Shown piece after piece: positions 41,463-50,411 of a stretch of DNA of 64,000 bases (position 1 is its first letter; every line of letters begins with the position of its first letter). The DNA lies in NCBI GenBank assembly GCA_963620595.1, contig CAVFAY010000011.1, positions 17,927 to 81,926 of the forward strand, written 5' to 3'. The position numbers were made by a program, and so were the translations under genes. The stretch comes from Butyricicoccus_A sp963620595 (GTDB taxonomy: Bacteria; Bacillota; Clostridia; Oscillospirales; Butyricicoccaceae). The notes below the pieces were generated by a model. It was not told the DNA's origin and ran no database searches. It saw nothing but the letters and a program-made list of their open reading frames with translations.

Positions 41463-43586
41463 ATGACAACGATTACTCATAAGTCATTTGAAGAAGAACG
41501 CGTGTTTAAGACCACGTTCGCAGGCCGTGAGCTGACGGTTGAGACCGGTAAGGTTGCTCAGCTGGCAAACGGCTCCGCGCTGGTTCGCTACGGCGATACG
41601 GTTGTTCTCGTTACCGCTACCGCTTCCCCAAAGCCGCGCGAGGGCGTTGATTTCTTCCCGCTTTCCGTTGATTTTGAGGAAAAGCTGTACGCAGTAGGTC
41701 GTATCCCGGGTTCCTTTATGCGTCGTGAGGGCAAGGCTAGCGAGCAGGCTACTATCGCTTCCCGCCAGATCGATCGCCCGATGCGCCCGCTGTTCCCGAA
41801 GGATCTGCGCAACGATGTATCCATCGTGTGCACCGTTATGGGCAACGACTATGATAACTCCCCGCAGGTAACTGCTCTGAATGGTGCTTCCATCGCAGTT
41901 GCTATTTCTGATATTCCGTTCAACTACACCGTAGCAGGCGTAGACGTTGGTCTGGTAGACGGCGAATTCGTCCTGAACCCGACGCTGGAGCAGCGTCAGA
42001 AGAGTCTGATGGACGTAACCGTTTGCGGCACCGCAGAGAAGATCGTTATGATCGAGGCTGGCGCAAAGGAAGTTCCGGAAGACCAGATGCTGGACGCTCT
42101 GCTGTTTGCACACGAGGAAATCAAGAAGATGTGTGCATTCATCGACTCTATCAAGGCAGAGATTGGCAAGCCGAAGTTTGAGTATGAGCATCATGATGTC
42201 GATCATGAGCTGTTTGACCAGATCGAAGCATTCGCACGTGCAAAGGTAGAGGTTGCCTTTGACACCGATGACAAGACTGTTCGTGACGCACGCATGCAGG
42301 TTGTCCGCGAAGAGATCGACGAAATGCTGGGTGAAGAGGTTGCTACCGAGCGCGCTGCTGAGATCTCTGAGATCGTTGACAAGCTGTGCAAGAAGGTTGT
42401 TCGTCACTGGCTGACGCAGGGCAAGCGCGTAGATGGCCGCGGCATGGAAGAAGTTCGTCCGCTGGCATCTGAGGTTGGCGTTCTGCCGCGTGCACATGGT
42501 ACTGGTCTGTTCACTCGTGGTCAGACACAGGTTCTGTCTGTCTGCACGCTGGGCACCCTGTCCGATGCACAGACGCTGGATACCATCTTTGAGCAGAAGG
42601 AGAAGCGTTATATCCATCATTATAACTTCCCGTCTTTCTCTGTTGGTGAGACCCGTCCGTCCCGCGGCCCTGGCCGTCGTGAGATCGGTCACGGTGCACT
42701 GGCTGAGCGTTCTCTGCTACCGGTACTGCCGTCCGCAGAGGAGTTCCCGTATGCCATCCGCGTGGTATCTGAGGTTCTGTCCTCCAACGGTTCCACCTCT
42801 CAGGGCTCTGTTTGTGGCTCCACGCTGGCTCTGATGGACGCAGGCGTTCCGATCAAGGCTCCAGTAGCTGGTATTTCCTGCGGTCTGATTACCGATGACG
42901 GTCAGGAGACCACCTTTACCGATATTCAGGGCGTTGAGGACTTCTACGGCGATATGGACTTCAAGGTAGCTGGTACCAAGAAGGGCATCACAGGTATTCA
43001 GGTAGATATTAAGGTTGACGGTCTGACTCCGTCCATCATCAAGGAAGCATTCCGCAAGTGCCGCGATGCTCGTTACAAGATCCTCGACGATGTTATGCTC
43101 AAGGCAATTGCTGAGCCGCGCACTGAGGTTTCCAAGTGGGCACCGAAGACCATGACCATTCACATCAATCCGGATAAGATTCGTGATGTTATCGGCAAGG
43201 GCGGCTCTGTGATTCAAAAGATTACGGCCGAGTCTGGCGCAAAGGTTGACATCGCTGAGGACGGTACCGTCAGCATTTCTGCTATCAACGGTTCTGACGG
43301 TGAGAAGGCAAAGAAGATGATTGAGACCATCGTTAAGGATCCGGAAGTCGGCGATGTATTCTACGGCAAGGTTGTTCGTCTGATGGGCTTTGGCGCGTTC
43401 GTACAGATCGCACCGGGCAAGGATGGTCTGGTTCACATCTCCAAACTGGAGAAGCACCGCGTAGAGCGCGTAGAAGACGTTGTCAAGGTTGGCGATATGG
43501 TTTGGGTTAAGGTCATTGAGATTGATGACAAGGGTCGTATCAACCTGTCCCGCAAGGACGTAAAGGAAGAAGAAAAGGTTCTGTAA
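41463..43586 (+). CDS. pnp: Polyribonucleotide nucleotidyltransferase (PNPase)
   Basis: 3'-5' phosphorolytic exoribonuclease that degrades mRNA, working as a ring-shaped trimer. The 707-aa protein has the first RNase PH domain (about 15-215), a helical linker, the second RNase PH domain (about 315-540, with the GSSTSQ-type active-site loop seen here as NGSTSQGSVCGS), KH (about 560-620) and S1 (about 630-700). TAGGAGACAG precedes the ATG. PNPase often represses its own mRNA after RNase III processing, for which the upstream hairpin is a candidate site. Confidence 0.96.
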   Translation: MTTITHKSFEEERVFKTTFAGRELTVETGKVAQLANGSALVRYGDTVVLVTATASPKPREGVDFFPLSVDFEEKLYAVGRIPGSFMRREGKASEQATIASRQIDRPMRPLFPKDLRNDVSIVCTVMGNDYDNSPQVTALNGASIAVAISDIPFNYTVAGVDVGLVDGEFVLNPTLEQRQKSLMDVTVCGTAEKIVMIEAGAKEVPEDQMLDALLFAHEEIKKMCAFIDSIKAEIGKPKFEYEHHDVDHELFDQIEAFARAKVEVAFDTDDKTVRDARMQVVREEIDEMLGEEVATERAAEISEIVDKLCKKVVRHWLTQGKRVDGRGMEEVRPLASEVGVLPRAHGTGLFTRGQTQVLSVCTLGTLSDAQTLDTIFEQKEKRYIHHYNFPSFSVGETRPSRGPGRREIGHGALAERSLLPVLPSAEEFPYAIRVVSEVLSSNGSTSQGSVCGSTLALMDAGVPIKAPVAGISCGLITDDGQETTFTDIQGVEDFYGDMDFKVAGTKKGITGIQVDIKVDGLTPSIIKEAFRKCRDARYKILDDVMLKAIAEPRTEVSKWAPKTMTIHINPDKIRDVIGKGGSVIQKITAESGAKVDIAEDGTVSISAINGSDGEKAKKMIETIVKDPEVGDVFYGKVVRLMGFGAFVQIAPGKDGLVHISKLEKHRVERVEDVVKVGDMVWVKVIEIDDKGRINLSRKDVKEEEKVL

Positions 43587-43610
43587 GCAGAACTTGCTGA
43601 TTCTGAAAAT

Positions 43611-43645
43611 AAAAAGGCTGTATCCATAACGGGTACAGCCTTTTT
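43611..43645. terminator. Terminator after pnp
   Basis: 12-bp arms AAAAAGGCTGTA / TACAGCCTTTTT. The A and T runs on both sides suit both convergent genes. Confidence 0.88.
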
Positions 43646-43758
43646 GGTACGATAGAAGATTGGAAAAATCTCCTTGTGTGCTGGAAAAACATCGTGCTAC
43701 ACGCGAAGCCGGCGGAATATCCTGTTAACAGATAGTCGGTGAGAGTTGATGCAAATGC

Positions 43759-44130
43759 TTAATTCTGCAATTTTCTCCACAGCGTGTATCCGGCGGTCAG
43801 CGCACCGGCATAGCGCAGCAGCAGCGTGTCCGAGGACAGCAGAATAGACGGCACCAGCGAGATGTCATTCGGCAGCGGAAGCGCCAATGAATTCAGAATC
43901 GGCGCGAGAAACGGTGCAAGCGCCAGATATAATGCAGGAACCGTGACCAAAACGATGGTTAATCCATCGATATGGGACAGATGACCAAGAAACGCACCGC
44001 AGACGGCGAGGGTAATAAGGGTGACAATGTAGCTGGAATCTGGGGAAATCAGCGTTGTGGAAGCAAAATGACTGATGCTCAGGACAATGCAGAACATCGC
44101 GTCCCAGACCAGCAGATACAGCAGACGCAT
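43759..44130 (-). CDS. Small integral membrane protein, unknown function
   Basis: 123-aa protein with four hydrophobic segments (roughly 3-25, 33-50, 55-80, 100-117). Family not recognised. AAGGAGTTCTTCCCC precedes the ATG at 44130, a good ribosome binding site. It is divergent from the radical SAM gene and convergent with pnp. No charged or metal-binding motif is evident. Confidence 0.65.
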   Translation of the reverse strand: MRLLYLLVWDAMFCIVLSISHFASTTLISPDSSYIVTLITLAVCGAFLGHLSHIDGLTIVLVTVPALYLALAPFLAPILNSLALPLPNDISLVPSILLSSDTLLLRYAGALTAGYTLWRKLQN

Positions 44131-44240
44131 GGGGAAGAACTCCTTTCTGATTTGTGCACAGAATGTTCTTTCAGTATATCGTTATCTGAGAAAAAAAGCA
44201 AGGAATTGACAAAAGAACCTGCATTTTTGTCGAAAAAGAC

Positions 44241-44269
44241 TTGACAGAATGCAAAGAACGGCGTATATT
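44241..44269 (+). promoter_or_regulatory. Promoter of the radical SAM-marR operon
   Basis: TTGACA (44241-44246), 17-bp spacer, TATATT (44264-44269). Confidence 0.85.
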
Positions 44270-44271
44270 AA

Positions 44272-44284
44272 CTTTCAGTGAAAG
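44272..44284. promoter_or_regulatory. Palindrome at the transcription start, candidate MarR operator
   Basis: CTTTC-AGT-GAAAG covers the expected start of transcription. A wider AACTT ... AAGTT symmetry surrounds it. A site here would let the downstream MarR protein repress its own operon. Confidence 0.45.
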
Positions 44285-44308
44285 ATACTTAAGTTGGAGG
44301 CAAGCAAT

Positions 44309-45730
44309 ATGGCTGGATTAGCAGAGCTTTCTCATAAAGCTCAGAGAGCGGCAGCAAGTGTCATCATTGACCATGTGCTGTCCAATGCAAAGAAAGATAG
44401 AGAAAAGGCATTCCTCGACATCGTTGATTTTGCAGAGAAATTCTGGGGCGATGGTATGTCGAAGGAAAATTATGATAAGGTTCGCGAGGCGATTCGTCAT
44501 CCGGAAGGAAACAAGTGGATTCGCTTTATCAACCGCGTGCTCGACGAGACCGACCCGCATGTCGCTAAGATGGCAGCTCTGAACTTGGGTTTTGAGGCAT
44601 TTTTCCGCGGCACCAAGGAGATTCGCAAGAACCGCAAGAAGTATGACTGCAATATCCCATGGCTGATTCTGTTCGATCCGACCTCTGCATGTAACATGCA
44701 CTGCACCGGCTGTTGGTCCGGTACGTATGGTCATAAGCACAACCTGTCCTTTGAGGATATGGATAAGATCGTAACACAGGGCAAAGAACTGGGTGTCTAT
44801 CTGTACATGATGACCGGCGGTGAGCCGCTTGTCCGCAAGAAGGACATTCTGAAGCTGGCAGAAAAGCACAACGATGTAGAGTTCTCTATGTACACCAATT
44901 CCACGTTGATTGATGAGGACTTCTGTAAGGAAGTCGTTCGTCTGGGCAATTTGACTTTCCAGCTGTCCATTGAGGGCACGCCGGAAACCAACGATGAGCG
45001 TCGAGGTGCGGGTCATTACGATGCTGTTATGCGCGCGATGGATCTGCTCAAGAAGTACGGCATTCTGTTTGGTACCTCGATTTGCTACACCAGACACAAC
45101 ATTGAAGCGGTTACCAGCGATGAGTTCCTCAAGATGATCTCTGATAAGGGCGCGCGCTTTGGCTTCTACTTCCATTACATGCCGGTCGGCAACAATGCTG
45201 CACCGGAGCTGATGCCGACGATGGAACAGCGTAAGTACATGATTGAACGCATCCGCTACATCCGTTCCAGCAAATCTGACATCGAGTTCTACCCGATGGA
45301 CTTCCAGAACGACGGCGAGTTTGTCGGAGGCTGTATCGCAGGCGGCAGAAACTACTTCCACATCAACTCTGCCGGTGACGCAGAGCCGTGTGTGTTCATT
45401 CATTATTCCAACGCAAACATCCATGACAGCTCAATCCTGGAGATCCTGCAGAGCCCGCTGTTCATGGCATACCATAACGGTCAGCCGTTCAACCACAACC
45501 ATCTGCGTCCGTGTCCGATGCTGGAAAACCCGGAACTGCTGCAGAAGATGGTACATGAGACTGGCGCACACAGCACGGATTTGGAATCTCCGGAGCCGGT
45601 AGAGCATCTGTGCGGCAAGTGCAAGGACTATGCGGCTTGTTGGGCGAAGGAAGCTGATGACATCTGGGCACATGAAACCCATAAGAAACCGAAGTATCAG
45701 AACTATAAGCCTTCTAACATTATGAAGTAA
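44309..45730 (+). CDS. Radical SAM enzyme of unknown substrate
   Basis: 473-aa radical SAM protein. The [4Fe-4S]/SAM motif is C128-x3-C132-x2-C135 (SACNMHCTGCW), followed by MMTGGEPL and the barrel strands. The C-terminal region has further cysteines (GGCIAGG, EPCVF, RPCPML, LCGKCKDYAACW) resembling a SPASM-type auxiliary cluster domain. An N-terminal helical domain of about 110 residues precedes the barrel. ATG 44309 follows TTGGAGGC. It is cotranscribed with a MarR regulator 19 bases downstream. Peptide modification is a common role for SPASM proteins, but no substrate peptide gene is evident here. Confidence 0.85.
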   Translation: MAGLAELSHKAQRAAASVIIDHVLSNAKKDREKAFLDIVDFAEKFWGDGMSKENYDKVREAIRHPEGNKWIRFINRVLDETDPHVAKMAALNLGFEAFFRGTKEIRKNRKKYDCNIPWLILFDPTSACNMHCTGCWSGTYGHKHNLSFEDMDKIVTQGKELGVYLYMMTGGEPLVRKKDILKLAEKHNDVEFSMYTNSTLIDEDFCKEVVRLGNLTFQLSIEGTPETNDERRGAGHYDAVMRAMDLLKKYGILFGTSICYTRHNIEAVTSDEFLKMISDKGARFGFYFHYMPVGNNAAPELMPTMEQRKYMIERIRYIRSSKSDIEFYPMDFQNDGEFVGGCIAGGRNYFHINSAGDAEPCVFIHYSNANIHDSSILEILQSPLFMAYHNGQPFNHNHLRPCPMLENPELLQKMVHETGAHSTDLESPEPVEHLCGKCKDYAACWAKEADDIWAHETHKKPKYQNYKPSNIMK

Positions 45731-45749
45731 TGTGCAGAGGTGAATCGGT

Positions 45750-46202
45750 TTGGAGTATGAAAAATTGGCAAAAGAACTGGTTGAGATGCAGGTGGAGAAT
45801 GCGCGTCCATTGAGTTGGATTGCGGACTGCATTGCAGCCAGAGGAGAGGAACAGATTCTGTTGATGCTTGCGCATCGGAAAGAAGCTGTGTGTGCGGGAG
45901 CTTTGACAGAGCATGTCGGTTTGACCTCCGGTCGTGTGGCTAATATCCTCAAGCAGTTAGAACGCAAGGGATATATTGAACGCACACCGGGCACAGATGA
46001 CCGAAGAAAGGTTCTTGTTTGTCTGACAGAAACCGGATGGCAGTATGCCAAGAATGTTTATAAAAAGGAATTGGACGGCTATGCATGGCTGCTGCGGATT
46101 CTTGGCAAGGAGGACGCGCGGGAATTTATGCGTTTGCTCAAGCAAGGCGTCAATCTGCTTGGTGCACATCATAAGGAACTGTTCCCTATGTCGAAAGAAT
46201 AG
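45750..46202 (+). CDS. MarR-family transcriptional regulator
   Basis: 150-aa winged-helix regulator of the MarR type with the recognition-helix region LTSGRVANILKQLERKGYIE and the wing TDDRRKVLVCLTETG. The start is TTG at 45750 with GAGGTGAA 6 bases upstream. It forms a two-gene operon with the radical SAM enzyme, whose promoter carries a palindrome that could be its operator. A terminator follows directly. Confidence 0.9.
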   Translation: MEYEKLAKELVEMQVENARPLSWIADCIAARGEEQILLMLAHRKEAVCAGALTEHVGLTSGRVANILKQLERKGYIERTPGTDDRRKVLVCLTETGWQYAKNVYKKELDGYAWLLRILGKEDAREFMRLLKQGVNLLGAHHKELFPMSKE

Positions 46203-46206
46203 GGGA

Positions 46207-46235
46207 GAAGCTGGGAGAAATCCCAGCTTCTTTTT
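46207..46235 (+). terminator. Terminator after marR
   Basis: Perfect 10-bp arms GAAGCTGGGA / TCCCAGCTTC, GAAA loop, T5. Confidence 0.9.
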
Positions 46236-46291
46236 GTATCTGATGAAACAAAAAGTTAACAGGATGTTTTAATAAAAAACTGCCAAAACAG

Positions 46292-46320
46292 TTCGCATCC
46301 GGTTTATTGTATGTTATACT
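46292..46320 (+). promoter_or_regulatory. Promoter of the M16 peptidase gene
   Basis: Extended -10 TGTTATACT (TATACT at 46315-46320) with TTCGCA 17 bp upstream. Confidence 0.6.
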
Positions 46321-46380
46321 AAAATAAACAGTAGAATAGAGGGATTCCTTTTATGGAATCGCCAAGGGAGAGATCGATTG

Positions 46381-47631
46381 ATGTATGATCGTGTTACATT
46401 GCCAAACGGCGTGCGCATTGTGGCGGAGCACGTACCGGGTATGCGTTCGGTAGCCGTTGGTATTTGGATTATGAACGGTTCTCGACACGAGCCAGAAGAA
46501 CTCAGCGGCATCTCGCACTTTATCGAGCATATGGTGTTTAAGGGCACAGAGAAACGCTCTGCGCAGCATATCGCCATTGCGATGGATGCCATCGGCGGAC
46601 AGGTTAACGCTTTTACGACAAAAGAGTGCACATGCTTTTACTTGAAGACGTTGGACAGACATCTCAAAACCGGTGTGGAAATTCTCGCGGACATGTTTCT
46701 GCATTCCACGTTCAGTGAACGGGATTTGGAACTCGAGCGCGGTGTCGTTCTCGAAGAGATTGACATGTATGAGGATTCCCCGGAGGATGTCGCAACGGAC
46801 AAAATTTTTGAAGCCTGCTATGATGGCTTTTCATTGGGACGACCGATTCTTGGCAAGGAAGAATGCTTGGATAAAATGACGGGCGAGACCCTGCATACAT
46901 ATATGGACGAGTATTATCGCCCGAAGGATACCGTGGTCGCTATTGCCGGCTCGTTTACCAAGGATGATATTCAATTCATCTGCGAGCTGTTTTCTGAAAT
47001 GGAGGGCAGCGGACGCAATACCATTGAACCGGCAGAATATGCGCCGAAAATTGTCGTTCGTCCAAAGGAAATCGAGCAGAATCATCTGTGCATTGCCTTT
47101 CCGGGGCTGCCGATTCGTGCGGAGGAACGTTATGTCAACGCACTGATGGGAGCGATTTTGGGCGGCGGTATGGCGTCGCGTTTATTCCGCACGGTGCGTG
47201 AAGAAAACGGCCTGTGTTACTCAGTATACTCGTTTAACACCTCACATGAAGACACAGGTATGTTTGCCATCTACACAGCGCTTGGAAAGGAGACCGAGCG
47301 CAAGGCAATCGAGCTGATTAAGGAAGAGTGTCTGCGTCTGGCAGAGGAAGGACCGGATCGCTCCGAGCTGCGCCGCTGCCGCGAACAGGCAAAGACCAAC
47401 ATGCTGCTTGGCTTGGAGAGCACATCGGGCAGAATGAATCAGCTGGGACGCAGTGAGATGTTCTTTGACCGCTCGTTGGAGCTGGACGAGGTCATTGCGC
47501 TGTATGATGCTGTCACAGAGGAGGATATTGCCAATCTGGCACGCAGAATCTTCAATTTTGAGCAGGCTTCGATTTGTGCAGTGGGAAAAATACAGGACGA
47601 AGCATATTATGAAAAATTGCTCAGAGCATAA
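46381..47631 (+). CDS. M16-family zinc metallopeptidase
   Basis: 416-aa inverzincin of the MPP-like M16B group. The inverted zinc motif H46-F-I-E49-H50 lies in ISHFIEHMVFKGT, with the distal ligand Glu in the ERGVVLEEIDMYED helix. The C-terminal half is the usual non-catalytic repeat of the fold, ending with the substrate-loop motif ENGLCYSVYSFN. Bacillus has the related YmxG near dut and dpa genes. The ATG at 46381 follows AAGGGAGAG. It is transcribed as a single gene between a promoter and terminator. Physiological substrate unknown. Confidence 0.9.
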   Translation: MYDRVTLPNGVRIVAEHVPGMRSVAVGIWIMNGSRHEPEELSGISHFIEHMVFKGTEKRSAQHIAIAMDAIGGQVNAFTTKECTCFYLKTLDRHLKTGVEILADMFLHSTFSERDLELERGVVLEEIDMYEDSPEDVATDKIFEACYDGFSLGRPILGKEECLDKMTGETLHTYMDEYYRPKDTVVAIAGSFTKDDIQFICELFSEMEGSGRNTIEPAEYAPKIVVRPKEIEQNHLCIAFPGLPIRAEERYVNALMGAILGGGMASRLFRTVREENGLCYSVYSFNTSHEDTGMFAIYTALGKETERKAIELIKEECLRLAEEGPDRSELRRCREQAKTNMLLGLESTSGRMNQLGRSEMFFDRSLELDEVIALYDAVTEEDIANLARRIFNFEQASICAVGKIQDEAYYEKLLRA

Positions 47632-47645
47632 ACAACAAGCAAGCA

Positions 47646-47683
47646 ACGGCGCAGCAAAATTTGCTACGCCGCTTTTGTTTTTT
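47646..47683 (+). terminator. Terminator after the M16 gene
   Basis: Arms CGGCG-C-AGCAAA / TTTGCT-A-CGCCG with one C-A mismatch, then TTTTGTTTTTT. Confidence 0.85.
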
Positions 47684-47713
47684 CGCTAAGAAACTGTTAG
47701 GGAGAATGGTAGT

Positions 47714-49240
47714 ATGAAACAGTATCTTCTTTCAATTGACGCAGGCACGACCAGTGCCCGCTGCATTATCTTTGATCGGCAGGGCAGTTTGTGCGCGATG
47801 GCGCAGCGCGCCCTGCACATGGCATATCCGCATGATGGATGGGTGGAACAGGACGCACAAGAGATTTGGGAGGCACAGCTCGCAGTTTGTCAGGAGGCGA
47901 TAGACAAGCTGGGCATTCAACCGCAGCAAATCGCGGCGATTGGCATAACAAATCAGCGCGAAACGACGATTGTTTGGGACAAGCGGACAGGAAAGCCAAT
48001 TGCACCGGCGATTGTCTGGCAGTGCCGCCGTACTGCTTCGATGGCAGAGGATTTGTGTGCCCGCGGTCTGGAGCCATACATCCGCAAGACAACCGGTTTG
48101 CTCGTCGATGCCTATTTTTCTGCGACAAAAATCAGCTGGATTCTGGAGCATGTGACGGACGCCAGACAGCGCGCCAAGCGCGGAGAACTGCTGGTTGGCA
48201 CTGTGGACAGCTGGCTGATTTGGAATCTGACGGGAGGCAAGCGGCATGTGACCGATGTGACCAATGCGGCGCGAACCATGCTGTTTGATATTCATGGGCG
48301 CGCATGGGATGCTGCGATTTGCCGTGAGCTGGATATTCCGATGCAGCTGCTGCCGGAGGTCGTGCCATCCAGTGGTGTTCTCGGAGAGACTGAGCCGCAG
48401 CTGTTTGGCACATCCATTCCAATTGCCGGTGTAGCGGGAGATCAGCAGTCCGCACTGTTTGGACAGACCTGCTTTGAGCCGGGCAATGCGAAGAACACCT
48501 ATGGCACAGGCTGTTTCCTGCTTATGAATACCGGAGACAAGCCGGTAGAAAGCCATAACGGGCTTCTGACAACCATTGCCTGGGAAATAGACGGCAAGAC
48601 AACCTATGCGCTGGAGGGCTCTGTATTTGTCGCAGGTGCGGCGATCCAATGGCTGCGCGATGAGATGGGATTGGTCAAACAATCGGCGGATACCGAGGTG
48701 CTGGCGCAGTCTGTGCGCGATACCGGCGGCGTGTACTTTGTGCCGGCATTTACCGGCTTGGGAGCGCCGTATTGGGACCCTTATGCCCGCGGGATGCTCA
48801 TCGGTCTGACGCGCGGCACCAGCCGTGCACAGGTCGTGCGTGCAGTGCTGGAGTCGCTGGCGTATCAAACAGCGGATGTGCTGCGCGCGATGCAGCAGGA
48901 CGCGGGTATTGCACTGCAGACGCTGCGTGCGGACGGCGGCGCGAGTGCCAACAGCTTTCTCATGCAGTTCCAATCGGATATTTGCCATGTTCCGGTGACG
49001 CGCCCTGCCTGCGTGGAAACCACGGCGATGGGTGCGGCGTTTCTGGCGGGACTGGCAGTTGGTTTCTGGACGGATCTCTCAGACATCCGGCGCACTGTCA
49101 CGGCAGAGTGCACTTTCCAGCCGGAGATGGACAGTGCACAGCGCATGAAAAAGCTCGCTGGCTGGGAAAAGGCGGTTTCTCGTTGCAGAGATTGGGCGAA
49201 TGCTTCATACAATACACAAGAAAGGATAGATGACAATTGA
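47714..49240 (+). CDS. glpK: Glycerol kinase
   Basis: FGGY-family kinase of 508 aa that phosphorylates glycerol to glycerol-3-phosphate. The N-terminal phosphate loop DAGTTSAR, the ATP-domain GVAGDQQSALFGQ and the GGAxxNxFLMQ segment (DGGASANSFLMQ) are clear. The usual DQGTTSSR appears as DAGTTSAR, a mild divergence, so a related polyol kinase cannot be excluded. No glycerol transporter or glpD is adjacent. A YitT-family gene overlaps its stop. Confidence 0.85.
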   Translation: MKQYLLSIDAGTTSARCIIFDRQGSLCAMAQRALHMAYPHDGWVEQDAQEIWEAQLAVCQEAIDKLGIQPQQIAAIGITNQRETTIVWDKRTGKPIAPAIVWQCRRTASMAEDLCARGLEPYIRKTTGLLVDAYFSATKISWILEHVTDARQRAKRGELLVGTVDSWLIWNLTGGKRHVTDVTNAARTMLFDIHGRAWDAAICRELDIPMQLLPEVVPSSGVLGETEPQLFGTSIPIAGVAGDQQSALFGQTCFEPGNAKNTYGTGCFLLMNTGDKPVESHNGLLTTIAWEIDGKTTYALEGSVFVAGAAIQWLRDEMGLVKQSADTEVLAQSVRDTGGVYFVPAFTGLGAPYWDPYARGMLIGLTRGTSRAQVVRAVLESLAYQTADVLRAMQQDAGIALQTLRADGGASANSFLMQFQSDICHVPVTRPACVETTAMGAAFLAGLAVGFWTDLSDIRRTVTAECTFQPEMDSAQRMKKLAGWEKAVSRCRDWANASYNTQERIDDN

Positions 49241-50106
49241 AAAAATTAATACGAGAATATTTTTTACAATATCTGATGATTACGGGAGGCGCGATTCTCG
49301 CGGCATTTGCGCTGGAGGAGTTTCTGGTGCCGAATACCGTGTTGGACGGCGGCATCACCGGTATCAGTATCATCTTAAATCAGCTGACGCTGCAGCCAAT
49401 TAGTATTTTTATCGTGGTACTCAACCTGCCGTTTTTGCTGCTGGGATTTCGTCAGCTCGGCAAACGGTTTTTCGTGAGTGGTATTTACGGCATGGTGATT
49501 TTCACTGTGTTTTTGGAGATTTTTGCGGAATTCCAAAACGCGACGAGTTCGGAGCTGCTGGCGGTCGTGTTCGGCGGCGTATCGCTGGGTGTCGGTGTAG
49601 GTTTGGTGCTGCGCAGCGGCGGATGTCTGGACGGCTCGGAAGTAGTTGCCATGATTGTGAGCAAGCGCAGCAATTTTTCGACCGGTCAGATCATCTTTGG
49701 CATCAATGTGGTGATTTATGTGGCAGCGGGCTTTTTGTTCGGTTGGGATCGCGCGATGTACAGCCTGCTCACGTACTTTATCAGCTTCAAGGTCATTGAC
49801 ATGGTAGAAGAAGGTCTGGAGCAAGCCAAAGCGGCAATGATTATCACGGATCGCTCCGGCTTGCTGGCGGATATGATTTATCAGCGATTGGGACGCACCT
49901 GTACGATCCTCGAAGGCGAGGGACTCATCAGCGGCAAGAAGGTCGTGCTGTACTGCGTGCTGACACGGTTGGAAATCAATGAGCTGAAACGCATCATCAA
50001 GGAATACGATGGGTCTGCCTTCGTCACGATCAGCGATGTATCGGAAATTATCGGCAGACATATTAAGAGTTCCTCCGGTACACCGGAACAGGAAGAACCA
50101 GCCTGA
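49237..50106 (+). CDS. YitT-family membrane protein
   Basis: 289-aa protein with five to six TM helices in the first 175 residues and a C-terminal cytoplasmic DUF2179 domain (about 220-278), the standard YitT layout. The family function is not settled. The start is TTG at 49237, overlapping the glpK stop as TTGA, with AAAGGAT upstream, so it is translationally coupled to glpK. The GGITGISIILNQ and SGGCLDGSEVVA motifs are typical. Confidence 0.88.
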   Translation: MKKLIREYFLQYLMITGGAILAAFALEEFLVPNTVLDGGITGISIILNQLTLQPISIFIVVLNLPFLLLGFRQLGKRFFVSGIYGMVIFTVFLEIFAEFQNATSSELLAVVFGGVSLGVGVGLVLRSGGCLDGSEVVAMIVSKRSNFSTGQIIFGINVVIYVAAGFLFGWDRAMYSLLTYFISFKVIDMVEEGLEQAKAAMIITDRSGLLADMIYQRLGRTCTILEGEGLISGKKVVLYCVLTRLEINELKRIIKEYDGSAFVTISDVSEIIGRHIKSSSGTPEQEEPA

Positions 50107-50159
50107 AAAGCCTTAAAATGAGCTATAAAAATGTTTTTTTAAAAAACTTAAAAATATTG

Positions 50160-50188
50160 TTGACAAAACGCCAAATACTTGGTATACT
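50160..50188 (+). promoter_or_regulatory. tRNA-Arg promoter
   Basis: TTGACA (50160-50165), 17-bp spacer, TATACT (50183-50188). Confidence 0.88.
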
Positions 50189-50228
50189 AATCAAGCAGTC
50201 AGGGATGACGCAAAAAACAAAACGGTAT

Positions 50229-50305
50229 GCGCCAGTAGCTCAGCTGGATAGAGTGTTTGGCTACGAACCAAAAGGTCGGGGGTTCGAATCCCTTCTGGCG
50301 TACCA
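50229..50305 (+). tRNA. tRNA-Arg (anticodon ACG)
   Basis: 77 nt including an encoded CCA. Acceptor GCGCCAG / CTGGCGT, D-arm GCTCAGCTGGATAGAGT, anticodon loop CTACGAA giving ACG (read as ICG after deamination), T-loop TTCGAAT. It has its own promoter and terminator. Confidence 0.96.
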
Positions 50306-50343
50306 AGAGTACTACTTGATTTCGAGTAGTACTCTTATTTTTT
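50305..50343 (+). terminator. Terminator after tRNA-Arg
   Basis: Perfect 11-bp arms AAGAGTACTAC / GTAGTACTCTT, followed by a T-rich tract. Confidence 0.88.
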
Positions 50344-50375
50344 CTCAAAGTGTATGTTGAGTGGGATTATCATAG

Positions 50376-50409
50376 AAAAAACGAGGTGTTTTTGCGCACC
50401 TCGTTTTTT
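50376..50409 (-). terminator. Terminator after the deacetylase gene
   Basis: Arms AAAAAACGAGGTG / CACCTCGTTTTTT, symmetrical A and T runs, usable on either strand. Confidence 0.85.
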
Positions 50410-50411
50410 TG

